Assembly (NCBI GenBank): GCA_900319225.1
Contig: ONNV01000011.1
Location: 1 to 64,000, forward strand
Direction: 5' to 3'
Length of the DNA stretch: 64,000 nucleotides
Origin: an uncultured Prevotellaceae bacterium
GTDB taxonomy: Bacteria; Bacteroidota; Bacteroidia; Bacteroidales; Bacteroidaceae
Both the position numbers and the translations under genes were made by a program. The notes under the pieces are model-generated. The model saw only the letters and a program-made list of their open reading frames with translations. It ran no database searches and was not told the DNA's origin. Of this stretch, positions 15,987 through 24,654 are shown piece after piece. Each line of letters starts with the position of its first letter. Position 1 is the stretch's first letter.

Positions 15987-16639
15987 ATGAAACAGTTTGA
16001 TATTTATCGGACTTGATGGTTCGGTAAAAACTTGCTATTTGTATGCAATGGCAGAAACAATGAGGCAAGGCCTTTATGGGCTGTCTTTTCATAGCAATTG
16101 TGACGGGTGGCAAAAGATAATAGCGGAATTACAGTGGCCTTCTGGAACTTGTAAAACTTCGTTTTTTGATTTTCAGTGTTTTTATAACTCTAAACATATA
16201 GATTGGTCGGATTTTAGCTGTATCGATTATCGAGGAGGAATAATAGTATCCTATAATGAAGTATATATCCGGAGTTGGACAAAAATTGAGTCAAATACCC
16301 ATTGCTATAGCGATAACAAAAAGTGATTATTTTAATAATGACGAGAACAAAGAGATGTTTCCTTTGGTTAAGCAATTGTTCCCTTTTATTTTCAATGCAG
16401 CTTTGCATTTAAATACTTTAATTGTTCCAGTCAGTTTAGGTCGAAATCTAAGCAATAACAGTTGTAGCTCGGAGAGCGTTCTTTATAATAATTCGAGTGA
16501 TGGTAACATCCACATTCCCATATTATTTAACTTATATCACGTTCTTGACAATCTGATTAAGACATCCATTTCATTTAAAGACATTGCTGATCTAACTTCT
16601 ATAAAGTGCACAATAAAAAAAAGAACTTGTAGCATTTGA
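15987..16639 (+). pseudogene. Decayed duplicate of the GTPase at 16670
   Basis: The ATG at 15987 starts MKQ as in the next gene but reaches a stop after nine codons. An extra base in the GATATTT run shifts the frame. The sequence then continues from 15997 as GLDGSVKTCYLYAMAET, parallel to GLSRAGKTCYMYAMAKT of the intact gene. Around 16258 the frame shifts again and about 60 codons are missing. The tail from there to the stop at 16639 matches QKLSQIPIAIAITKSD and TLIVPVSLG. The P-loop Gly before Lys is now Val. It is clearly a broken paralogue left between two intact GTPases. Confidence 0.85.
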
Positions 16640-16669
16640 TAATAATAACATAATAGAATTAAATACAAT

Positions 16670-17683
16670 ATGAAACAGATTAGTATTATCGGCCTTTCTC
16701 GCGCAGGCAAAACATGTTACATGTATGCTATGGCCAAAACAATGAAGCGCGGAGTTAATGGAATAAATATTTTTGTCCCCGATGATGGTATGAGAGACCA
16801 ACTAGAACTTGGGTGGCGAAGGATTAGGAGAGAACACAAATGGCCTTCGGGCAATGACAAAGTGACTCATTGGAATTTCCAATGTATGTTAAATCTAAGA
16901 AATGTAATGGATTTTTGTTGGGATGATTTTAAAGGGGGCACATTGAGTAGTTTCAATGAAATCGACACAAGGTTCAGAAATGAGTTTTACAGATACTTGC
17001 AAAACTCAGATGGTATGATTTTCTTCATTGCTGCTGACATGGTCGAAAGAATTCTTCTAAACGACCCGGATGCAGAAGATGATTTGGATGATTTGGATAT
17101 GCTTAACGCCATAATATCGCAAAATGGACAAAAAATGAAGCAAATCCCTGTCACAATAGCTATTACAAAGAGCGATTTGCTTGATGATGAAGCAAAGGAA
17201 CTGTTGTTCCCAGTAATCAAACAGATTTTCCCATCACTATTTGTTGTCGGTAACAATATCAAAACCTTGATTGTTCCTGTTAGTTTAGGCCAAGATTTGG
17301 GTCATGGAGAACAAAACCAAGATGTATTGGGCATGATTTATGCGGACCCCAAAGAGGGAAACATTCATTTACCTATAATGTTTAATCTTTATCATTATTT
17401 AAAAAAATACATTTCAGAAACCCGAGAGGAACTGTCTTCACTTAAAATGGATCTGTCAAAAAATGCAACGAACATCAATGTTGCAAATCAGCATGGACCG
17501 TTATGGAGATGGTGGAATGGTTACGATTTAGATAATTTGCAGAGTAACAAGGGAAGTCTTTTGAAAAGAATAGAAGAAACCGAGCGGGAACTTTCCCAAT
17601 ACGAAATGGATTTGGAAAAAACGAGAAGCGAGTTTACAAAAGATTGTCAATATTATGTGAACGGAAAACTTCAAACACTTTGA
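16670..17683 (+). CDS. Small P-loop GTPase, type B of the island
   Basis: The 337-residue product has P-loop GLSRAGKT (8-15), G3-like DFKG (86-89) and G4-like TKSD (166-169). An acidic run follows ADMVERILLNDPDAEDD. The C-terminal 80 residues are heptad-like and charged, a likely coiled coil for assembly. It is intact, unlike its duplicate immediately upstream. Family reasoning is as for the 308-residue GTPase: a conflict-type Double-GTPase is the best guess. The next gene starts 4 bp after its stop. Confidence 0.7.
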   Translation: MKQISIIGLSRAGKTCYMYAMAKTMKRGVNGINIFVPDDGMRDQLELGWRRIRREHKWPSGNDKVTHWNFQCMLNLRNVMDFCWDDFKGGTLSSFNEIDTRFRNEFYRYLQNSDGMIFFIAADMVERILLNDPDAEDDLDDLDMLNAIISQNGQKMKQIPVTIAITKSDLLDDEAKELLFPVIKQIFPSLFVVGNNIKTLIVPVSLGQDLGHGEQNQDVLGMIYADPKEGNIHLPIMFNLYHYLKKYISETREELSSLKMDLSKNATNINVANQHGPLWRWWNGYDLDNLQSNKGSLLKRIEETERELSQYEMDLEKTRSEFTKDCQYYVNGKLQTL

Positions 17684-17687
17684 AAAC

Positions 17688-18791
17688 ATGGAACAGCATC
17701 TTTTCATATACACAAGAACGAAGCATTTTGACTATCGCCTTGTTTACAGTCCCGATAATCAATTTGTACCAAATGATATTAGATGGAAATTTGTTGATTT
17801 TGTAAGAGAGGTAATCAACGAAGATGACCCTACGAATGGAGAGATTATAGAGCCGAGGTGGAGCTTTTACAAAATTGACAACTATATCCTATGGGGAATT
17901 GGTTGCAGGAACTCTCTCCTTGGTTCTCAAGATTCTGATTATACGGGAACCAAAATCAGAGGGTTTTATGGACAGATAATCAAAGTGTCTGATTTTGATG
18001 AATTGTCTTTGGGTTTTACTATTGATTATTTCAAGGAATTGTATGCCGAAAAGATAGTCCCCATATTTGAAACAAAGAGGGAAAACGAAGTCAATAGTAT
18101 TGATAGTCAGTGGCAATCAAACGTATTGACACGAGTGAGCAAAAGTATCCATCTATCTCTAAATGTTAACAGTAATGTTACTAGGATTCTCCCTTCAAAT
18201 ATAAATGTTCAAGAAATTGTAGAATCGGCACTGTCCTTCAACGAGGTTAATATTGTTTGCTGTTTAAACAATGAGGGACATGCTCGAAAGACAGAATTAT
18301 GTCGTTTTTATAATGTAACAATTATTGGGCAGAACGAACAAAAAGACATACATTTTACCCAAACCCACGAAAAAGAGGAAGAACAACCCAAAAAAGGAAA
18401 AAGAGACAGAACATCGGTCAAGACCGCCCCAAAACATTCTGAGGCTAGAGATTCTATGTTTGACAAATGCTTCGAAAAGCTAATAGAGGGTATACTTCGT
18501 ACGTCTGCCAAGTTTGGATTGTCGTCAAATGAGATAATCAATCGTCTTGCCAATAAATTCCCAAACAGAACCTCTAATAATAATGTTGAAGATGGTTTTA
18601 ATCAAACTGGAAAAGAAGAAAATGATGATGATTTACAGCCTTTCATTCCAATGAAATCAAACAGAGAAGCAATTCGAGATTTAGCAGGCAAACGCGTTGA
18701 GAGAAAAAGCGAAAAAGAAGAAGTTCCAACATCCAAGGATGATTCGGATATTCGGCCTATTTCATTTGGCAAACATGATGATGAAGGATAA
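17688..18791 (+). CDS. Unrecognised island protein between GTPase and dynamin genes
   Basis: I do not recognise this 367-residue protein. The N-terminal 215 residues look folded, starting LFIYTRTKHFDYRLVYSP and rich in aromatic residues and beta strands. From about 225 it is charged and low in complexity (EKEEEQPKKGKRDR), then has a short helical segment near 260-290 and a disordered acidic/basic tail. It has no signal peptide, membrane segment or NTPase motif. Position immediately after a GTPase suggests an adaptor or effector for it, perhaps like GTPase-associated proteins of conflict systems. Confidence 0.6.
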   Translation: MEQHLFIYTRTKHFDYRLVYSPDNQFVPNDIRWKFVDFVREVINEDDPTNGEIIEPRWSFYKIDNYILWGIGCRNSLLGSQDSDYTGTKIRGFYGQIIKVSDFDELSLGFTIDYFKELYAEKIVPIFETKRENEVNSIDSQWQSNVLTRVSKSIHLSLNVNSNVTRILPSNINVQEIVESALSFNEVNIVCCLNNEGHARKTELCRFYNVTIIGQNEQKDIHFTQTHEKEEEQPKKGKRDRTSVKTAPKHSEARDSMFDKCFEKLIEGILRTSAKFGLSSNEIINRLANKFPNRTSNNNVEDGFNQTGKEENDDDLQPFIPMKSNREAIRDLAGKRVERKSEKEEVPTSKDDSDIRPISFGKHDDEG

Positions 18792-18815
18792 TTGTTTGAT
18801 AAACTAAAACTAACA

Positions 18816-20444
18816 ATGACCGAAAACAACATTCTCATACAAACCCAAGCGTTGATAGACGAAGTCTGTAGCCATTTTGAGGGGACATCTTGGGGAAAGC
18901 CTCATTGGAAAGAATTAAAAACTCTCCAAAATGAATTAACATCATCTTGCGTTTTAGCTGTAGCTGGAAAAGTAAAGGCAGGGAAAAGTTTCCTCATCAA
19001 TTCATTACTGGGGGTGGATCTGGCAATGACGGGTTGTACGGAAACAACGGCTACCATTAATGTGTTTAAAGCGGGTAAGCCAATTTCTTCAGATACTCCT
19101 GTTTTGTGTCAATGGCTTGATGGGACAAAGGAATGGAAGCCGAAATCTTTCTTGGACTCTTTGCAGGGTACAGGTGAGACTACGCTTGAAATTGCCTCTA
19201 AAATTGACAAACTCATCTTTTATGTTGAAGGCAATCCGCTTTTGGAGGATGTGACCATTGTTGACACTCCAGGTATTGGTGCTGATGTTGGTGATGAAGG
19301 CGATGCACATCAGATTCAGACAGATGCCTATTTCAAATTAAGAAATCGGCATCAAGAAGACACAAAAAGTCTGGCAAAATCCGATAGTGCTGATGCTGTG
19401 ATTTATCTTTTCAATACAGTTCCTACAGAAACCGACAAGGATTTTATCACCTTGTTAAATGACAATGGCAAGGGTTTGACGGCTCTTAACGGCATAGGTG
19501 TTCTATCAAAAATTGACAAAGATTTGTCGCTTTTGAAGAATGTTGACAAGTATTCGCAATCCTTTGAAAACGAGTTGTTCACTATCATCCCTGTTTCAGC
19601 TGCGATAAAAAAATACTTACCAGAAAAAGAACGGGCAATTGAGCTTCAGCAAGAGTTGAGAAGTGGGTTTGATTCACACGAGGGGTTTAACCTTTCAATG
19701 GATGATGAGACGTCATTTCTTGACAACGATTTGCCAGATTGTTCGCTTTCTGTTGAACGCAGAAAAGAAATGCTGAAAAGTTTTGCCAAGTCTGATTTAT
19801 CATGGAGTGCTTTCAAGATGATAGCAACTGAATTGTATTATAATGATGTGGACGAGGCTCTTCGAAAGTTATCAGAATATGCTGGCATTGAACGGTTGAG
19901 AAGACTTATTGATGAGCATTTTTTTGATAGGAGCCGTTTGTTGAGATGCAATAAAGTGTTGTCTAATTTAATGAAAGTGATTTCGCAAGTGCAGTACTCA
20001 TCGTTTTTCATTGATGCTGAGTATTTTGCACGAATGAAGCAAGCTTGTCTTGAAAAGTGTACCCCGTTGGAAGAACCTTACAGAACCATGCTGTCTCAAT
20101 TGGTCGGGCAACATGTTGATGATTTGGAGGCTGTTAAAGCAGCAAAAGACAACATATTATCCTATCGATACAGAATAGAACAATTGCAAAGCGAATTGGC
20201 GGATATTAACGACTGCTATATTGCCTATCAGAAAATGATGGCCTCAAAAGATAGTTTCAGCGATGAAGAACGTGTAGAATTAACTCCTTTGCTTACAGCA
20301 AAAGCAGTCCAAACAGACTACAGGCAACGACAAAAGTATTGGACAGCGATAGCAAACACATCGGTTCCAAACAGTATTCGACAAATGGTGGCTATTGTTG
20401 CCAAAACTCGATACAATAATTTACTAAACGAAAAAGAACAATGA
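18816..20444 (+). CDS. Second dynamin-like GTPase, without clear membrane hairpin
   Basis: The 542-residue product uses the ATG at 18816; an in-frame TTG at 18792 abuts the previous stop and is less likely. Motifs are P-loop GKVKAGKS (51-58), the TETTAT switch (75-80), DTPG (150-153) and SKID (231-234). A long insert follows DTPG (about 155-190). The C-terminal half is helical with a likely coiled coil near 435-475, and no hydrophobic hairpin was seen. With the 11879 gene it gives two different dynamin-like proteins, as in paired bacterial dynamins. Its stop overlaps the next start (ATGA). Confidence 0.82.
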   Translation: MTENNILIQTQALIDEVCSHFEGTSWGKPHWKELKTLQNELTSSCVLAVAGKVKAGKSFLINSLLGVDLAMTGCTETTATINVFKAGKPISSDTPVLCQWLDGTKEWKPKSFLDSLQGTGETTLEIASKIDKLIFYVEGNPLLEDVTIVDTPGIGADVGDEGDAHQIQTDAYFKLRNRHQEDTKSLAKSDSADAVIYLFNTVPTETDKDFITLLNDNGKGLTALNGIGVLSKIDKDLSLLKNVDKYSQSFENELFTIIPVSAAIKKYLPEKERAIELQQELRSGFDSHEGFNLSMDDETSFLDNDLPDCSLSVERRKEMLKSFAKSDLSWSAFKMIATELYYNDVDEALRKLSEYAGIERLRRLIDEHFFDRSRLLRCNKVLSNLMKVISQVQYSSFFIDAEYFARMKQACLEKCTPLEEPYRTMLSQLVGQHVDDLEAVKAAKDNILSYRYRIEQLQSELADINDCYIAYQKMMASKDSFSDEERVELTPLLTAKAVQTDYRQRQKYWTAIANTSVPNSIRQMVAIVAKTRYNNLLNEKEQ

Positions 20445-21061
20445 GCAGCTTTATTGATTATTTAGCAGGTGCTATTAAGGGTGTCTTTTCTCACGAAAAA
20501 AAGGGGAAAGATTATAAAGTCTTAAATCAATATGAAGACGATCCCGTTTCTCAATATGTACCTCCCGTTGAGAAAAACAACGTTTGTGAAACTCCACTCG
20601 AAACATACGCATTGCATGAAAATGAAAATATTGACAATGTGGCTTCAAAAACAATTCAACCAGAAGAGCCAATGAATGAAACTGAAATTGATATTCCTAT
20701 AGAATCAGTGTTGAAAGATGAAGAGGTGATTGAAATGGATTTAGTGCAAGAAGACATCGATAGAATACTGAAACTATTCATTTCTTTTTCGGAAATCATC
20801 AATGAGTTCGATACTTACATTCTGCAAACGGAAAACGAGGAAACGAAACAGATTATTGGATTATGCCAGTACCGTCTAATAGAAGCCATGGTGTCAAATG
20901 GGGCAACTCCTATTGAGAAAGATAATGATTTTGATTGTTTAAGGCATGTACCTGTTCCATTCTCGATTCAACAAGACGGAATGCCCATCAAAGATATTCT
21001 AAGAATAGGTTTAGAGTATAATGGTAGTGTTGTTTTGAAAGCGAAGGTTGGTCTTTTATAA
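20441..21061 (+). CDS. Small protein with GrpE-like C-terminal domain
   Basis: The 206-residue product starts with an amphipathic helix (SSFIDYLAGAIKGVF), then has an acidic linker (about 25-95) and a helical segment (100-150). The last 40 residues have the order of the GrpE beta-wing: an F-D segment, a Gly-x-Pro-Ile turn, ILRIGLEYNGSVVLKAKV at the end. GrpE is the nucleotide exchange factor of DnaK, so this may serve the island Hsp70 at 13785. Similarity is by eye only. ATGA overlap with the dynamin gene shows coupling. It is the last gene of the operon. Confidence 0.6.
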   Translation: MSSFIDYLAGAIKGVFSHEKKGKDYKVLNQYEDDPVSQYVPPVEKNNVCETPLETYALHENENIDNVASKTIQPEEPMNETEIDIPIESVLKDEEVIEMDLVQEDIDRILKLFISFSEIINEFDTYILQTENEETKQIIGLCQYRLIEAMVSNGATPIEKDNDFDCLRHVPVPFSIQQDGMPIKDILRIGLEYNGSVVLKAKVGLL

Positions 21062-21247
21062 AACACACCAGAAGAGACAACTTTACCGTCTGTTAAGTTA
21101 GAAATTAGTTCTTCTTGTCTCTCATATGTTATGTGAAAAACACTTGGGACTACATTGGAAAGCTCCAGTGTACGTATTCCGGACCATTGTCGGTCATCTG
21201 TATGTAGGATCGCCTATCTTTGCCTCAAACAAAACAGGCAAAGTAAT
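21062..21247 (+). other. Spacer after the island operon with hairpin and promoter
   Basis: GAGACAA (about 21074) and TTGTCTC (about 21115) can pair and may end the island transcript. A TATCTTTG -7 box at 21215-21222 precedes the IS21 remnant by 26 bp. No gene is visible. Confidence 0.4.
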
Positions 21248-21538
21248 ATGGCAGGAACAATCATTGACATGAGCAGGATCAAACAACTTCTTCAACTAAA
21301 GAAGGCCGGCGTTTCAAACAGGCAGATTGCCAGGGATCTGAAGATGAGCCGTGACAAGGCAAACGAGTATGTAAGCCGTGCAGAGAATGATCCTCTGGGT
21401 ATAGACGGGCTGTTGAAACTAGATGACCCTGTTCTGGAGAGACGCTTCCATCCGGGCAATCCCGCATACTCAGACAAGAGGATGGTATCATGCGTAAATT
21501 ACATCGGCATACCGTGCCGCAATAGTATATCTCTGTGA
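21248..21538 (+). pseudogene. IS21-family transposase (IstA) N-terminal remnant
   Basis: The first 77 codons match the start of IS21-type transposases: SRIKQLLQLKKAGVSNRQIA, a helix-turn-helix, then the DPLGIDGLLKLDDPVLE segment seen in Bacteroidales IstA proteins. After about 21480 similarity ends and the frame closes at 21538, while IstA is normally over 400 residues. No istB was found. It is an inactive scar at the right border of the island. Sequence to about 21720 may contain more degraded IS sequence in another frame. Confidence 0.75.
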
Positions 21539-21919
21539 TAGGCACCTGTATGGCAGCTGTAGTGAAACCTCGCGTTTGGATGGAGGATGTGTTACGGCTG
21601 TTGCCGTACTATGAGCGTGACGGCAGAACCCTGTCAGAACTGCACCCCAACAGTGGGCAAAGAGTCGCACGTAAACGGGGATGCTCCAGAATGGCCGCTC
21701 TGACTGGGTAGCTATGCTCCGAAATCAAGACTTGATCAACTTGTAACAACTTGGGAAAGAGATTACGGGATATGCAATACGTGGTTTACCGGGTGCTTAC
21801 AAACGAATTGTCTCTCCGAATTCACGAGGATACGAGGAGACATTTTTTTTTGTGCTCTTATGATAGATGTTTCGGGTTTGTCTACTCATATAATATGTAG
21901 GACCCCAAAACAGGCGATT
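21539..21919. other. Gene-free scar sequence between IS21 and AAA+ remnants
   Basis: About 380 bp with several short overlapping frames broken by stops. It is probably degraded mobile-element DNA. An inverted word ATCAAG-ACTTGAT lies near 21723. I see no intact gene. Confidence 0.45.
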
Positions 21920-22246
21920 ATGAAAACAGGTTCAAGCATAGAGAAAGAGTGGCTCCGCAGGATGAACTCAAATAATCCTGCAGTCAGGGATGATATCAAA
22001 GAGGCTCCCCTTAGGGCGGCGGCCGAGATGGGAGAATCTGCCATAGCAGAGACTAAGAAAGGCAATGGGTTCAAGGATGTGGCTGGAATGGATGAGCTTA
22101 AGCTGCTTGTCACTGAGGGATTCATCAATGTTCTCAATAACCGTGAATGTGAACAGGCTACCGGCGGGCGGTTGAGGATTTTTCAGAAGACACATGATAG
22201 ATTGATGAAATTCGGCACTCTATATAATAAACGGACTAAAACTTAA
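21920..22246 (+). pseudogene. Truncated AAA+ ATPase remnant
   Basis: The 108-residue frame from the ATG at 21920 contains GNGFKDVAGMDELK followed by a helix ending NNRECEQ. This is the conserved entry to an FtsH/ClpV-like AAA+ module. The Walker A and B motifs that should follow are missing; the frame jumps to a basic tail ending KFGTLYNKR. An in-frame internal deletion of an AAA+ gene explains this best. It may still be translated, because the next gene starts inside its stop (TAATG). Confidence 0.6.
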
Positions 22247-22686
22247 TGATTATGATTACGATTTGTCTTTTGATTCTTGCTTTCTGGTTTCTGGGTAAAC
22301 CGGTAGGCAAATTGGTGAATAAACTGGGTGATGTTGACTGGAATAAACTGACACATACAGCTTGGGAGAACATAGTGAAGTACTCCAGGAAAGCAGGTCG
22401 ACAGGCTACCAGGATGGCATTGTATTTCTACTATACTATGACAGATGGCGAACTCACTACAGTTGAGAAGGCTCTGGTTTGCGGCGGAATAATCTATGTG
22501 ATGGTTCCAAATGATCTGTTGCCTCGAAAGGTACTGGGATTGCTGGGTGTTGCTGATGATGCTGCTATAGCTGCATTTGTCTATAACAAGATAAAGAACA
22601 ACATCACCCCCGATATAGAGGTCAGAGTAGGAGAGACGCTGGACCGCTGGTTCGGGTATGAGATAATATCGGATGTAACAGCTTAA
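22246..22686 (+). CDS. YkvA/DUF1232-family membrane protein
   Basis: This 146-residue protein has an N-terminal hydrophobic helix (residues 2-20). The DUF1232 core is at about 75-120: YVMVPNDLLPRKV followed by ADDAAIAAFVY, matching the family Y-x-x-x-P-x-D-x-x-P and D-D-A-A signatures. Function of the family is unknown; members are membrane-associated. The start overlaps the stop of the AAA+ remnant, so both came from one unit. Confidence 0.75.
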   Translation: MIMITICLLILAFWFLGKPVGKLVNKLGDVDWNKLTHTAWENIVKYSRKAGRQATRMALYFYYTMTDGELTTVEKALVCGGIIYVMVPNDLLPRKVLGLLGVADDAAIAAFVYNKIKNNITPDIEVRVGETLDRWFGYEIISDVTA

Positions 22687-22695
22687 AACCGTATT

Positions 22696-23526
22696 ATGAA
22701 CAAGATTGATGAGATATACGAGTATCTGAAACAGTACGCTTACCCGTATTATGAGGGGGCTCGCGGTTCTTACAGGTTGGATATGGAGGATTCGGCATTC
22801 AGAGGTGTATTGGATTCCCTGTCAATTGAGGAGCTTAATGATTTGTACTCCAAGATGGATGGCGACGGTTGCCCTTACAGGCTATATCTTAAGGTCAAGG
22901 GTTTGCTCAAAAGGAAAGAATCTGATAAGATACAGCTTATTCCCACTGTGTGTCTGCTGGATTGGTATGTCACTGACAGCCGTCCGTTCAAGGCTAAGTC
23001 TATCGATGAACTTAAAAAGAGATATGGCAATGAGGAACACGCTATGAGATGTGACATACTCAAGGCATTCATGGCGGGTAGGGTCAAGGAGATGGAGTGG
23101 GCGGCACGCAAGCTGCGGGATAACTGGATTGAGTCTTTCACTGAGCCGGTGCGCCAGCGTTGGGAGCAGTCTCATAACCAACTGCTGGGGTATGTGATAC
23201 TGCGTCATTTCCCTGATTCATACATACTTGAACAGCAGGAAGCGCTGGCTGAAGCTACCAAATACGCGTATGTGTGTGCCAGGGTAGGCTCTACACCGGG
23301 TTTTGAGATTGACACAAACAGGTTGAGCATACCGGACCAGTTTTATGTAGCGGCCAAGCTGGACCTGCCGGTCAAATCGGAGAACATGGAGAAACTCCTT
23401 AACAAATACATGAGAGGATCATTTGTGTCTCCGATTGATTTTAGACTGATATGCTGGGCATTGGGTAAGATGCATTTGACATACCTTTTGATGCGGTGTG
23501 GAACCAAACTGGTAAGGAATAAGTAA
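22696..23526 (+). CDS. Hypothetical helical protein
   Basis: I do not recognise this 276-residue protein. It has no signal peptide or membrane segment and is rich in aromatic and charged residues, consistent with an all-helical cytosolic fold. It begins 9 bp after the YkvA-like gene and is followed 17 bp later by the WG-repeat gene, so the three are probably one transcript. Confidence 0.6.
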   Translation: MNKIDEIYEYLKQYAYPYYEGARGSYRLDMEDSAFRGVLDSLSIEELNDLYSKMDGDGCPYRLYLKVKGLLKRKESDKIQLIPTVCLLDWYVTDSRPFKAKSIDELKKRYGNEEHAMRCDILKAFMAGRVKEMEWAARKLRDNWIESFTEPVRQRWEQSHNQLLGYVILRHFPDSYILEQQEALAEATKYAYVCARVGSTPGFEIDTNRLSIPDQFYVAAKLDLPVKSENMEKLLNKYMRGSFVSPIDFRLICWALGKMHLTYLLMRCGTKLVRNK

Positions 23527-23543
23527 CAATAAATGATACAATT

Positions 23544-24629
23544 ATGAAGAAGATTCTGAAAAAAGTGTTGAACGTAGCCTGGAAGGCTGGATTAGGGATG
23601 ATAGGGTTGCTAATCCTGTTGCTGTTTGTTGATTATTCAGTAATAAAGGTGAAGGATAGTTATGGTAGGGCGGAATGGAGAGACTGCTCACTGTCAAAAA
23701 GTGTTGTAATCCGTGCATACAACAACGATGTGTATAGGGTTTACAACAAACAGAGCAAACACTATACTACTCCAAAACTGAGTTGGGTATCAGGTGTGCC
23801 GTCACGTGACAGCATTACGGTTTTTTGTGACAGGACCGGCAAACGCGGTTTCCTGAACATCAATACGGGTGAAATAGTCATTCCTGCACAATACAAAAAG
23901 GCCTGGCATTTCTCTGAGGGTGTGGCTGCTGTGTTGGGCAGTAACGGTAAGATTGGTTTCATAGACTATAACAACAATCTGGTTATAGATTATGAAATAC
24001 CATACAGGGAAATAGATGACTATATATTCAAGGATGGTTACTGCTATGTCACATACTGGGACAAGGAACTTAGAGGATATCGTACGGCACTGTACGGACT
24101 TAAACAGCGCGGTATTGTTATAGGCTGGAACTATACCAGTATTTATAGTCCTAATGCCGATGGTTACAGGATAGCTATAAATGATGAAGGATATTGGCTA
24201 TATGACAAAGATTTCAATCTGGTGTTTGACCATCCGTATGAAAGCATACGTTATGGTTATCATGTGTCTGGCATATTTGTAACCCAGGGCTATGTCAAGC
24301 AGCGCATAGACTATGATGGTACGGTGCTGGATCCGTTTGTTATTGATGATGTGGAAAGGATAACTTATATGTCTGGGGTAACAAACCCAATAATTGACAA
24401 TGATAATGAAAACTACATACAGAAGGAGACTATGGAGTTTGAACCTGATATCATGGTTTATGAGGTGAATTTCAGGTTCGGACTTATGGATGCACATACA
24501 GGCAGGATAATAACACCGGCCATGTATTCCAATATAGAGATGGTCTCAAAGGAACTTTTCAAGGCAGACTTGGGTAATGCATACTCTGAGAGCGTGCTTA
24601 TAGATAGGCACGGAAAGGTTGTGTTGTAG
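23544..24629 (+). CDS. Membrane-anchored WG-repeat protein
   Basis: The 361-residue product has one N-terminal membrane helix (about 13-31) and a long extracytoplasmic domain. WG-like repeats (beta hairpins of the form G-x-x-G-F-I-x-x-x-G-x-x-V-I-P-x-x-Y) are seen at about 95-150 (GKRGFLN, then VIPAQYKKAWHFSEGVA, then GKIGFIDYN) and again near 310-335. Such domains are common in Bacteroidetes and may bind ligands or proteins. The function here is unknown. Confidence 0.7.
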   Translation: MKKILKKVLNVAWKAGLGMIGLLILLLFVDYSVIKVKDSYGRAEWRDCSLSKSVVIRAYNNDVYRVYNKQSKHYTTPKLSWVSGVPSRDSITVFCDRTGKRGFLNINTGEIVIPAQYKKAWHFSEGVAAVLGSNGKIGFIDYNNNLVIDYEIPYREIDDYIFKDGYCYVTYWDKELRGYRTALYGLKQRGIVIGWNYTSIYSPNADGYRIAINDEGYWLYDKDFNLVFDHPYESIRYGYHVSGIFVTQGYVKQRIDYDGTVLDPFVIDDVERITYMSGVTNPIIDNDNENYIQKETMEFEPDIMVYEVNFRFGLMDAHTGRIITPAMYSNIEMVSKELFKADLGNAYSESVLIDRHGKVVL

Positions 24630-24654
24630 TGATGATAATAATAAGGATGTTTGT

